Origin: an uncultured Ruminococcus sp.
Lineage (GTDB): Bacteria; Bacillota; Clostridia; Oscillospirales; Ruminococcaceae
Direction: 5' to 3'
Length of the DNA stretch: 16,858 nucleotides
Assembly: GCA_900551505.1 (NCBI GenBank)
Contig: URWK01000014.1
Span: 1-16,858, forward strand
Positions 1 through 6,247 of this stretch are shown here, in pieces. The position numbers were made by a program, and so were the translations under genes. The notes below the pieces were generated by a model. The model saw only the letters and a program-made list of their open reading frames with translations, made no database searches and had not been told where the DNA came from. The number at the start of each line of letters is the position of its first letter. Position 1 is the first letter of the stretch.

Positions 1-240
1 TTTTAACTTTATGAAAGTCTACTTTGCAGTTTTTACACGAAAGGAATTTAATTTTTCACGGAGAAACGGTTTGAGATTCTGATTTTACAAAGGTTGCAGA
101 TGCCGGATGTTTGAGCGTTTCTTGATGAATAAACCCATAAGACAGAAATTTACCAAATAGCAATAGAGGAATGGCACACAGGTATTAATTTTTTATGACA
201 GAAAATGCAACAAAATTCTTGAAATAATTTTAGAAACATA

Positions 241-280
241 TTGACAAATAATATACAATGCGCCTATATTGACATATAGG
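241..280 (+). promoter_or_regulatory. Promoter-like sequence with operator-like palindrome
   Basis: TTGACA at 241-246 and TATATT at 265-270 are separated by 18 bases, close to a sigma-A promoter. A 7-bp inverted repeat, CCTATAT (263-269) and ATATAGG (274-280), overlaps the -10 element and could bind a regulator. No open frame with a ribosome binding site follows, and a terminator lies about 20 bases further on. If the promoter is real, the transcript would be very short. Chance occurrence in AT-rich DNA is quite possible. Confidence 0.25.
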
Positions 281-292
281 TATTGCGGACGT

Positions 293-332
293 AAAAAAGA
301 GCATCCAAGCCAAAGCTTGAACGCTCTTTTTC
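293..332 (-). terminator. Bidirectional Rho-independent terminator downstream of tRNA-Leu
   Basis: AAAAAGAGC (294-302) pairs with GCTCTTTTT (323-331), and CAAGC (306-310) pairs with GCTTG (315-319) around a short CAAA loop. There is a U-run on both strands. It lies about 100 bases downstream of the 3' end of the minus-strand tRNA-Leu fragment, where the tRNA transcript would be expected to end. Confidence 0.7.
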
Positions 333-342
333 TTACGGTTCG

Positions 343-387
343 CATATACTTACAAAGTATCTTAACAATAAACTTTGTAAGTATATG
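343..387. repeat. 16-bp perfect inverted repeat
   Basis: CATATACTTACAAAGT (343-358) and ACTTTGTAAGTATATG (372-387) are exact reverse complements separated by 13 bases. The stem is AT-rich and no U-run follows on either strand, so it is not a standard terminator. It sits 45 bases outside the tRNA fragment that marks the element end. It could be a protein-binding site, a tRNA 3'-processing or termination structure, or the remnant of an earlier insertion. The function is unknown. Confidence 0.75.
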
Positions 388-432
388 TCACTCCAAAAAA
401 CATCCTATAATATCTTTTAAACAGAAAATGAG

Positions 433-484
433 TGCCGATGACCGGGGTCGAACCGGTACGGTATCGCTACCATCGGATTTTGAG
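433..484 (-). other. Attachment site: 3' fragment of tRNA-Leu(CAA)
   Basis: Read on the minus strand, this is the 3' part of a tRNA-Leu. It has a seven-base anticodon loop CTCAAAA (anticodon CAA), the 3' anticodon strand TCCGA, a variable-arm hairpin with a GGTA/TACC stem, a T-arm of ACCGG-TTCGACC-CCGGT, and the acceptor strand CATCGGC with discriminator A. CCA is not encoded. The 5' anticodon strand should read TCGGA on the minus strand, but the sequence past 484 does not match, and no D-arm or 5' acceptor strand is present. A fragment beginning exactly at the anticodon loop next to a tyrosine integrase gene is the usual footprint of site-specific integration into a tRNA. The intact tRNA should be restored at the other end of the element, outside this window. 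Which end is called attL or attR is convention. Confidence 0.85.
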
Positions 485-503
485 CAAAGTGTTAGGGATA
501 TTG

Positions 504-558
504 ATATAATAAATCCATTCTATTGACATTAAAACGAGACAAAAAAGATTTATTATAT
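504..558. repeat. 12-bp perfect inverted repeat next to att site
   Basis: ATATAATAAATC (504-515) is the exact reverse complement of GATTTATTATAT (547-558), with 31 bases between. It begins 20 bases inside the predicted crossover edge. The position fits integrase-arm or excisionase binding, but AT-rich repeats also arise by chance. Confidence 0.5.
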
Positions 559-736
559 ATGAAAAATTACAGTTTACATTTTTTTATTTGTAGAGCGTTT
601 AAACTAAGTCAGTTCATACCCAGTTTTTAACAACGATAACTTTTGCATCAAATTATAAGAAATATGTTATCTTAAAAACAGCAATCTTCTTACTATATAT
701 TTTTTTATGTTAAAAGTATTTTGTTATCATATAGTC

Positions 737-746
737 GTTCCGGAAC
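737..746. promoter_or_regulatory. 10-bp palindrome upstream of integrase
   Basis: GTTCCGGAAC is a perfect palindrome 28 bases before the integrase start. It is more GC-rich than its surroundings and lies where an operator controlling integrase expression could lie. No repressor gene for it is visible in the window. Low confidence as a functional site. Confidence 0.3.
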
Positions 747-774
747 AAAAATATATACAACAGAGGTTTAAAAA

Positions 775-1836
775 ATGAACGATGATGAAATTCGGGAATT
801 GATATTGACTCTCACGGCAGAAAACATTAAACTCAGAAGTCAGATTAATTCAGCAACACATGAAAGTGATGAGGAATTCTGTTCATATATGAAAAGGTGG
901 CTTGAAATACATAAGGTTAAAATACGTCAATCTACTTTCTCAGGATATAAAGCTCATCTTAAATGTTACATACAGCCATATTTCAAAGATAAAAATATTT
1001 CTATTAAGAATATTACTGCAAGTGACCTTGAGAGGTTCTATTACTACTTGCTTACTACAAAAAAATTATCGGTAAATTCTATCCACAGAGTACACTCAAC
1101 AATCAGGGCTTCGCTCAACTATGCAATGAAACATGATTTCATAAATCGTAATGTTGCATTATCAGTTGAGTTACCCACGCCTACAAAATTCCTTGGCTCA
1201 ATACTTACATTTTCAGAAATAAAAGATATTATAAAAATAAGTAAACCATTGCCGATTTATCCTGCGGTGCTTTTAGCAGGAGTATTCGGATTAAGACGAA
1301 GTGAAGTTCTTGGACTTAAATGGGACAGAATTAATTTTGTCAATTCTACTATGACCATAAATCATACATATATATCGTTTTACGATTACGATAAGGAAGC
1401 ATATACAAGTATATTCAATAATGAAACAAAGAATAACTCCAGTGAAAGAATAATCGTTATTCCAGAAAGAGTGCGACAGGAATTAATCAGACTGAAGCAC
1501 AGACAGGAAAATAACAAACTGACGAACAGGGACTATGACATGACATATGACGGATATGTTTGTGTGACTGACAACGGAAAACTGCTTGACCCAAACTATG
1601 TGACGAAAACCTTCAAACAGCTATCCACTGACTACGGCAAGCCGTGCCGTTTTCATGACTTGCGACATTCAGTAGCTACATATCTTTACTCGGAATTCGG
1701 GTACGACATCAAGGACATTCAGGTTTTCCTCGGACACTCCAACATCTCTACAACAGGTGATATATATATGCACATCAGCGACAATCGCAAAAGAGGTATG
1801 GCGGAAGCAGTCAACGAAAAGCTGAAAGACTTTTAA
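775..1836 (+). CDS. Tyrosine recombinase / integrase
   Basis: This is a site-specific recombinase that would insert and excise the element at the tRNA-Leu attachment site 290 bases upstream. The 353-residue length is normal for ICE and phage integrases. Residues about 35-125 look like the SAM-like core-binding domain, and the catalytic domain follows. Visible catalytic residues are R174 in GLRRSE, H294 and R297 in HDLRH, H321 in LGHSN and the nucleophile Y331 in IYMH, so the enzyme appears intact. The ATG follows an AGAGG ribosome binding site at a usable distance. The gene stands alone: it has an untranscribed-looking upstream region, and a strong terminator closes it. No excisionase gene is recognisable beside it in this window. 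Confidence 0.95.
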   Translation: MNDDEIRELILTLTAENIKLRSQINSATHESDEEFCSYMKRWLEIHKVKIRQSTFSGYKAHLKCYIQPYFKDKNISIKNITASDLERFYYYLLTTKKLSVNSIHRVHSTIRASLNYAMKHDFINRNVALSVELPTPTKFLGSILTFSEIKDIIKISKPLPIYPAVLLAGVFGLRRSEVLGLKWDRINFVNSTMTINHTYISFYDYDKEAYTSIFNNETKNNSSERIIVIPERVRQELIRLKHRQENNKLTNRDYDMTYDGYVCVTDNGKLLDPNYVTKTFKQLSTDYGKPCRFHDLRHSVATYLYSEFGYDIKDIQVFLGHSNISTTGDIYMHISDNRKRGMAEAVNEKLKDF

Positions 1837-1852
1837 AATTTAATACGGAACA

Positions 1853-1885
1853 AAGAAGAACAGTCAGGAACTGTTCTTCTTTTTT
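1853..1885 (+). terminator. Rho-independent terminator after integrase
   Basis: AAGAAGAACAGT (1853-1864) pairs perfectly with ACTGTTCTTCTT (1870-1881) around a five-base loop, and a T-run continues the 3' arm. It lies 16 bases after the integrase stop and separates integration from mobilisation genes. Confidence 0.9.
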
Positions 1886-1916
1886 GTTTCGAGAAAAATC
1901 ATGAAAGGAGAATATG

Positions 1917-2381
1917 ATGGCAGAACCTAAAGTAATAAAAACTACAGAAGAAAAACTTTCCTCTGTAGAGGAACAAATTGAAAAAAAGAAAACAGAAATT
2001 TCTCTCGGTCAGAAAAGACTGAGAGATTTGCAAAAAGAAAGGGATAAACTTATTAAGCAGAAAGACAAAGAATATGCTGATAAGCTTATCAGCATAATAA
2101 AAGAAAAAGCTCTTTCCGATGAAGAACGCTCAAAATGCCTGAAGCTTTTTGCGACGGTTACGGAACAGGTCACAAAAGAAAAGGAAGAAAAAAATTTTTC
2201 GGAACAGAAACCAGAGGTAAAAACCGAAACGGATTTTTCTTCTCTGAAAGAAAATATTCCGAACGGTCAACCTTCTGACAATCAGCCGGAACGGCAAAAC
2301 AACAGTCAGGCGGTTAAGACCGAAACAAGACAAGAACCGCAATCAAAGACTTTGGGCGGATTGTCTTTTTTCAGGAAGTGA
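1917..2381 (+). CDS. Coiled-coil protein of the mobilisation region
   Basis: This 154-residue, very charged protein (Lys/Glu-rich) has a predicted coiled coil at about residues 8-50, followed by a short helical segment (YADKLISIIKEKALSDEE) and a disordered Gln/Asn/Glu tail. The order of a helical hairpin followed by a short acidic helix resembles the small DUF4315/DUF3847-type proteins found near relaxase genes in Firmicutes ICEs, but that assignment is from memory and unverified. Two ATGs overlap at 1914 and 1917. The second is chosen because AAAGGAG ends at 1910, giving a better 6-base spacing. It precedes the candidate oriT and mobC, so a relaxosome or transfer-regulation role is plausible but not shown. 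Confidence 0.7.
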   Translation: MAEPKVIKTTEEKLSSVEEQIEKKKTEISLGQKRLRDLQKERDKLIKQKDKEYADKLISIIKEKALSDEERSKCLKLFATVTEQVTKEKEEKNFSEQKPEVKTETDFSSLKENIPNGQPSDNQPERQNNSQAVKTETRQEPQSKTLGGLSFFRK

Positions 2382-2410
2382 TGAAATGACGAAAATAATT
2401 TTAGTGAGCG

Positions 2411-2498
2411 AAAAGCGATTTGGGGGTCTTAGGGGTATCCCCTAACAAGCGATTTTTGTGTCCCTGGGGACACAAAATCTGTGCTTGCCTCCCCCTTA
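2411..2498 (+). other. Candidate origin of transfer (oriT)
   Basis: This non-coding stretch just upstream of mobC contains a 9-bp direct repeat, AAGCGATTT, at 2413-2421 and 2447-2455. It also holds a hairpin TTAGGGG/CCCCTAA (2429-2435, 2439-2445) and an 11-bp hairpin TTTTGTGTCCC/GGGACACAAAA (2454-2464, 2467-2477). A C-rich segment, GTGCTTGCCTCCCCCTTAC, at 2480-2498 follows and is a possible nick region. Nested inverted repeats followed by a nick sequence directly upstream of mobC and relaxase genes are the usual architecture of MOB-P oriTs. No T-run follows either hairpin, so they are poor terminators. The exact nick position cannot be read from sequence alone. Confidence 0.65.
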
Positions 2499-2520
2499 CA
2501 GAAAGGAACTAAAAATCACC

Positions 2521-2901
2521 ATGGACAAAGCACCGAAGAAAGCAGAAGTACATATTCGCATAAGCACCGAAGAAAAAAGAAATCTCAAAGAAAAGGCATT
2601 GCAGGCAAATATGACAATGAGCAAATACATTCTTTTTCTGTCAGAGAACAAAAAAATCTACACGGTTGACCAACTACCGAAGTTGATTTTTGAAATCAGC
2701 AAGATAGGAACGAACGTCAACCAAGTCGTTCATGGCATAAACTACGAACACAGGGTTTCAGGGTCAGACATAAAAGTCCTGCAAGATAAGCTGATAGAAG
2801 TTCAAGACCTTCTCTTAAAGTTGGTTAATGAATTGACTGACAGTAAGGAGAAGAACAATGGCTTACATAAAGACCATGAAACGGAAGATGAAAACTCATG
2901 A
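2521..2901 (+). CDS. mobC: MobC-like relaxosome accessory protein
   Basis: This 126-residue protein is expected to bind oriT and help the relaxase nick DNA. The N-terminus, VHIRISTEEKRNLKEKA (about residues 10-26), looks like a ribbon-helix-helix DNA-binding motif. The middle, ISKIGTNVNQVVHGIN (about 60-75), matches the conserved 'G-x-N-x-N-Q-x-x-x-x-N' block of the bacterial mobilisation protein MobC family, and a C-terminal helix follows. The ATG at 2521 is preferred, with GAAAGGA at 2501-2507, over an upstream GTG at 2458 that lies inside the oriT hairpin. The end overlaps the relaxase start by 44 bases, which suggests translational coupling. Confidence 0.85.
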   Translation: MDKAPKKAEVHIRISTEEKRNLKEKALQANMTMSKYILFLSENKKIYTVDQLPKLIFEISKIGTNVNQVVHGINYEHRVSGSDIKVLQDKLIEVQDLLLKLVNELTDSKEKNNGLHKDHETEDENS

Positions 2902-4306
2902 GTCCGTTTCAGATTGCATTAAGTATATCTGTAATCCCGAAAAGGTAACAGATATAAGTTGTGTAAATTGTTCTTGCCCTGCTTTCGCCCCGAAAGAATT
3001 TCTGATAACAAGAAAGGCTCATGGGCAGGACAAAGGTATACTTGCACACCACTATGTTCAGAGTTTTTCTCCGGAAGAGAATATTACTCCGGAACAAGCC
3101 CATGAGATTGCCGTTGAACTGATGAAGAAAGTTGCTCCTAACTTTCAGTATGTCATTGCAACTCACGGTGACCGTGACCATGTTCACAATCACATAGTCA
3201 TAAACTCATGTGATATGCAAAGAGGTTGCAAGTGGCTTGACAGTCAGACAACCTTAAAAGCTATCAGAGATGAAAGCGACAAACTCTGCATCAGTCGGGG
3301 TCTAAGTATCATTGAGGAAGACGACAAGAAGAAGTATCAGAGCATTGACCAAGAAACCTACAATGCCATAAGACGAAAGTCTTCATGGAAACTGCAACTT
3401 GCCAAAGACCTAAATGAAGCAACAAGTCAGTGTAAGAGCAAATCTGAATTCATTGACTTCATGCAGAAAAAGAATTACGCCATTCGATACACTGAACGGC
3501 ACATTACATTCAGAAAGTTTGGAGAGAAGAAAGGCATAAGAGCCGACACTCTCGCAAAACAGTTCGGAACGAGATTTACGAAAGATAACCTTGAGAAGTC
3601 GATGGGTTATTTCCGCAGTCCAACAAAGGTGTTGGTTGCTGACGACAGAGTTCTTGAGCGAATGAAGTTCTCACTGATGCACACCAATAAGCCCGAAGTG
3701 TTCTTCCTGAAACTTTTTCTTTATCTGCTGATGAAAAGCAAGGAGGAAAAGAGCCGTTCGGAAATCAGTCTTAACAGGGTCTACAAGTACAGAAAGTACA
3801 AACCTGCAAAAGATGAAAAATTCCGAAACTACAAACAGTTCGGAACGGTCACTTATCGGAAGCTTTCAGCAATCAGGGGCGAAAACTTCAAACTCGAATT
3901 GCCGTTGTATGTTGTTCCCTACCTCGCAAGGACAAACATTCTTTTCTCTGCAAGAATGAATCCTTATTCCGCAAACGTGACAATAAAGTCTTACGAGCGG
4001 AACAGACTGTTTCAGTTCCTCGATAGTATTGGTGAACACGTTGACAAAACAGAAATCGAAAGGAAGTTTGAACAGGAGCGTAATAAAAAAGTTTACAGTC
4101 AGATGAAGAAACAAGCGGAAGCTGACGGAACAAAGTTGCAGTTTATCGTAGTGACTGCTGAACAGTTGAAGAAAATCAAAGCTTGTACGAAAGATATTCA
4201 GACAGCTTACTTCCAGAAGGGCGACAAGTTCAACTTCGTGTTCATGCAGAAAGACAAACAGGCGATTATGCAGGCACTTAATCCGAACAGGAATATCAGA
4301 CGATAA
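2858..4306 (+). CDS. MobP-type relaxase (MobA/VirD2 family)
   Basis: This 482-residue relaxase nicks oriT, attaches covalently to the 5' end and leads the strand into the recipient. Motif I contains the likely catalytic Tyr23 in CIKYICNPEKV. Motif II is HHYVQSFSP at 64-72. The metal-binding histidine motif is HGDRDHVHNH at 103-112 (H103, H110, H112). All are intact. The C-terminal two thirds (about 150-482) is charged and helical and shows no helicase or primase motif that I recognise. The ATG has AAGGAG six bases upstream and lies inside the mobC end. The length is within the usual range for Firmicutes MOB-P relaxases. I see no sign of decay. Confidence 0.92.
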   Translation: MAYIKTMKRKMKTHESVSDCIKYICNPEKVTDISCVNCSCPAFAPKEFLITRKAHGQDKGILAHHYVQSFSPEENITPEQAHEIAVELMKKVAPNFQYVIATHGDRDHVHNHIVINSCDMQRGCKWLDSQTTLKAIRDESDKLCISRGLSIIEEDDKKKYQSIDQETYNAIRRKSSWKLQLAKDLNEATSQCKSKSEFIDFMQKKNYAIRYTERHITFRKFGEKKGIRADTLAKQFGTRFTKDNLEKSMGYFRSPTKVLVADDRVLERMKFSLMHTNKPEVFFLKLFLYLLMKSKEEKSRSEISLNRVYKYRKYKPAKDEKFRNYKQFGTVTYRKLSAIRGENFKLELPLYVVPYLARTNILFSARMNPYSANVTIKSYERNRLFQFLDSIGEHVDKTEIERKFEQERNKKVYSQMKKQAEADGTKLQFIVVTAEQLKKIKACTKDIQTAYFQKGDKFNFVFMQKDKQAIMQALNPNRNIRR

Positions 4307-4309
4307 CCA

Positions 4310-4339
4310 TTGACATAACAATCTCAAAAATGTTAAAAT
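4310..4339 (+). promoter_or_regulatory. Sigma-A-like promoter for the nucleotidyltransferase/HEPN pair
   Basis: TTGACA (4310-4315) and TAAAAT (4334-4339) are 18 bases apart. The predicted start near 4346 precedes the ribosome binding site GAAAGGA (4348-4354) and the ATG at 4365. A dedicated promoter immediately after the relaxase stop suggests that the following genes form a separate transcription unit. Confidence 0.65.
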
Positions 4340-4364
4340 AAATAAAAGAAAGGACTGATTAATC

Positions 4365-4685
4365 ATGCTGAAGATAACCGACAAAGTATACACCATTGAA
4401 GAACTGAAAGCAATTGTGAAACCTATACTTGAGAAATGCCCAAGAGTTAAAGCTCTTTACGTTTATGGTAATTATGCATATGGAACAGCACGCCCGAATT
4501 CACCGATATTGTGTATCATAGAAGGTGAAAACCTTACAGTTAGGGACATTACAATGAGTGAAATGGCAGATGAATTGGACGAACAACTTCAGAAAGAAGT
4601 CGTTATCTATCAGGAATCAGAACTGTTTTACAGAAGAAGGATGGCTATAAGAGAAGAGAGAGTCCCGATATATGAACGAAGTTGA
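4365..4685 (+). CDS. Degenerate MNT-type nucleotidyltransferase, putative antitoxin
   Basis: This 106-residue protein has the layout of the minimal nucleotidyltransferase (MNT/MntA) family. The segment LYVYGNYAYGTARPNSPILC (residues 31-50) aligns with the family motif in which a Gly-Ser is followed about ten residues later by Asp-x-Asp. Here the Ser is Asn36, and both catalytic aspartates are replaced (Pro47 and Leu49). The enzyme therefore looks inactive although the fold signature is kept. The ATG at 4365 has GAAAGGA ten bases upstream. The end overlaps the next gene by 14 bases, as in MntA-HepT pairs. In that family the antitoxin AMPylates the HEPN toxin; loss of the aspartates argues for inhibition by binding instead. 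The role as antitoxin is inference. Confidence 0.65.
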   Translation: MLKITDKVYTIEELKAIVKPILEKCPRVKALYVYGNYAYGTARPNSPILCIIEGENLTVRDITMSEMADELDEQLQKEVVIYQESELFYRRRMAIREERVPIYERS

Positions 4686-5790
4686 AAAGAACCTTTTAAA
4701 AAATATTCAGGGAGCAATTCAATCGGGAGATTATTTTTTTAAATGTAACGATTCTCCTGCATTAGCCTTTAACATCGTTCAACTTGATACATTCTATAAA
4801 GAATTATTCGAGGAATTTCCAAAATATCAGTATAGCGGCTTAATTCCTTCTAATACGGCAAGTGATATAACAAGAAACAGAAATAAATTAGCTCATGAAT
4901 TATTGTTGGGAGATAGTGCAACAAAGATATGGAATGAATTATGTACAGACCTGTATCAGATTGACACTAAACTGAAAAAAATTCTCGGTGATGACTATGC
5001 CATAATTTCAGAAATACCTGCGAAAGAATTTGAAGAAGTTGACAAACAAATCCATGCAGATATTATTATTCAGAACGACCAGAGCGTTGCAATCATGCAC
5101 AGCATAGCAGACACGCCGAAACTACAGCAAATTCACGATAATTTTCTTCTGAAAGAAAAACAATTTCAGACAGAGAAGAAAAAACAGATTACAGAACGTT
5201 TTACTGATACCCTACAGATTATAATTGATGATTACAACAACATTCAGAACCAGATAAACAGACGAAAAACTAAGCTTTCCAAGCTTGAACAGGAAATTCA
5301 GGAAATTGGAGAGCAGAAACACTCCCCCGAAGCTCTGACGGTGAAGATTGAGGAGCTTCAGAAACAAAAACAAATGCTTGAAAAGACTTTGAAAAGCTAT
5401 ATTACCATAAAGGACAGTTTGCCGAAAAGCAAGTTGTCCTTTTTTAATGCCCAAAAACAGATTAGTGATGTTATTCTTCTGACGGAACAAAAGATTTCTG
5501 AAACAGAAGCTCAGATAACAGCATTGACTGAAGAAATCAAGACAGCAAAGTCTTTGAGAGAGAAAAAAGTCGCTGAAACCGATATGAAAAGCAAGATACA
5601 AGAGCTTGAAGCCGAGCAATCAAAGCTTATTGAGCGGTTTCAAAAGGGATTTTCAGTGGCAAAACAGCATAATATAACTATTGACAATCTCAGAAATATT
5701 CCTGACAGACTAAAGTTAAAGAGCAAATCCGCTGATGAATGGGCGGATATTTTTAAAGAGCAGAAACCAACAACAAAAAGAATGAGGTAA
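4672..5790 (+). CDS. HEPN-domain protein fused to a long coiled coil, putative toxin/effector
   Basis: This is a 372-residue protein. Residues about 1-110 look like a HEPN domain. A predicted RNase motif RX4H is present as R70-N-K-L-A-H75 in DITRNRNKLAHEL, followed by the typical C-terminal helix TKIWNELCTDLYQI. The Tyr that is AMPylated in HepT (RX4HXY) is absent, because Leu77 occupies that position. Residues about 155-330 are a long Lys/Glu/Gln-rich coiled coil, and the tail is short. HepT toxins are normally about 110-150 residues, so this one is extended by a large sensor- or assembly-like segment. The start overlaps the nucleotidyltransferase gene by 14 bases, implying coupled translation. 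The likely role is RNA cleavage in a toxin-antitoxin or abortive-infection system. HEPN is supported by motif and context only. Confidence 0.65.
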   Translation: MNEVEKNLLKNIQGAIQSGDYFFKCNDSPALAFNIVQLDTFYKELFEEFPKYQYSGLIPSNTASDITRNRNKLAHELLLGDSATKIWNELCTDLYQIDTKLKKILGDDYAIISEIPAKEFEEVDKQIHADIIIQNDQSVAIMHSIADTPKLQQIHDNFLLKEKQFQTEKKKQITERFTDTLQIIIDDYNNIQNQINRRKTKLSKLEQEIQEIGEQKHSPEALTVKIEELQKQKQMLEKTLKSYITIKDSLPKSKLSFFNAQKQISDVILLTEQKISETEAQITALTEEIKTAKSLREKKVAETDMKSKIQELEAEQSKLIERFQKGFSVAKQHNITIDNLRNIPDRLKLKSKSADEWADIFKEQKPTTKRMR

Positions 5791-5797
5791 GATAATT

Positions 5798-6181
5798 ATG
5801 AACATCATTTTCAAGGACAATGACCACAAAAGGTTTTATGAGGAATACCGTAACCGCCTTAATGCAGGAAATGACAACTACAAAACAGCAGTAGCGTATC
5901 TCTTTGCACTCGATGAAATCGTCAGAAAACATATTGACGAAATCATCGTTGAAGACGGACTTGATTCGGACTGCATTTGCAGGGAATGGAACACGGGAAC
6001 AAGTAAAAAGGTTTTAAGGCTTGCTTTTAACCTCTGGAACGGAAAGAATACAGACAGATGGAACGATGTTCCGTCAATGTTGTACACGCCGGAGCAGTTA
6101 TTCTGCTGCGAATATGCTCCGTATTTCTGCGAAGCTCTGAAAATTCGCTTTGACTGGTATTTCAGAAGCACAGATAGATGA
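5798..6181 (+). CDS. DUF6075 family protein
   Basis: This 127-residue soluble protein begins MNIIFKDNDHKRFYEEY and ends with EQLFCCEYAPYFCEALKIRFDWYF. Between them is a KVLRLAFNLWNG block (residues 69-80). These features match what I recall of DUF6075, a family of unknown function common in Firmicutes mobile elements. Cysteines are scattered (C-x-C in DCICREW and the CC pair near the end), but there is no clear zinc-binding pattern. GAGGT ends about nine bases before the ATG. It lies seven bases after the HEPN gene and is probably co-transcribed with it, which is the only hint of a functional link. There is no recognisable catalytic motif. Confidence 0.8.
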   Translation: MNIIFKDNDHKRFYEEYRNRLNAGNDNYKTAVAYLFALDEIVRKHIDEIIVEDGLDSDCICREWNTGTSKKVLRLAFNLWNGKNTDRWNDVPSMLYTPEQLFCCEYAPYFCEALKIRFDWYFRSTDR

Positions 6182-6195
6182 TACAGTCAAAAAAC

Positions 6196-6224
6196 TTGAA
6201 TGTTCCCGATGATTATGATATAAT
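6196..6224 (+). promoter_or_regulatory. Sigma-A-like promoter for the Rpn nuclease gene
   Basis: TTGAAT (6196-6201) and a perfect TATAAT (6219-6224) are separated by 17 bases. The predicted start near 6231 is just before the AGAGG ribosome binding site (6235-6239) and the ATG at 6248. This is the best-matching promoter in the window. Confidence 0.75.
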
Positions 6225-6247
6225 ATAAACAAAAAGAGGTGGTTCAG

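Larger units (their letters stand above)
1..432. other. Chromosomal flank, no gene supported
   Basis: No convincing coding region is visible on either strand. The stretch is AT-rich. It contains a promoter-like hexamer pair at 241-270, a terminator hairpin at 293-332 and a long perfect inverted repeat at 343-387. A possible 85-codon reading frame at 269-526 runs through the terminator and the tRNA fragment and lacks a ribosome binding site, so it is not a gene. Because the tRNA fragment at 433-484 marks an element end, this stretch is inferred to be host DNA downstream of the original tRNA-Leu gene. Confidence 0.6.
485..774. other. Element-end non-coding region between att and integrase
   Basis: This 290-base AT-rich stretch has no gene. 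It holds a 12-bp inverted repeat (504-558), a TTGACA at 523-528 without a well-spaced -10, several GTTATC/GATAAC words (near 635, 668 and 723) and a GTTCCGGAAC palindrome just before the integrase. Tyrosine integrases of ICEs bind arm sites and excisionase sites in this position, so these repeats are plausible candidates. No specific site can be assigned from the sequence alone. Confidence 0.5.

Noticed and set aside
269..526. 85-codon plus-strand reading frame
   Set aside because: It crosses the terminator hairpin, the perfect inverted repeat and the tRNA-Leu fragment, and has no ribosome binding site; the protein has no recognisable pattern.
485..774. Excisionase (xis) gene next to the integrase
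   Set aside because: No open frame with a ribosome binding site and plausible length exists between the att site and the integrase; any excisionase must be elsewhere.
2458..2520. Upstream GTG start extending MobC by 21 residues
   Set aside because: The GTG lies inside the 11-bp hairpin of the candidate oriT, has no ribosome binding site, and the added residues do not resemble the MobC family; the ATG at 2521 does.
2481..2669. 62-codon frame overlapping the start of mobC
   Set aside because: It is an out-of-frame shadow of mobC: basic low-complexity product and no suitable ribosome binding site.
3866..4396. 176-codon minus-strand frame opposite the relaxase
   Set aside because: It is antisense to a well-supported relaxase, rich in Phe/Leu/Cys as expected from the complement of Lys/Glu codons, and lacks a ribosome binding site.
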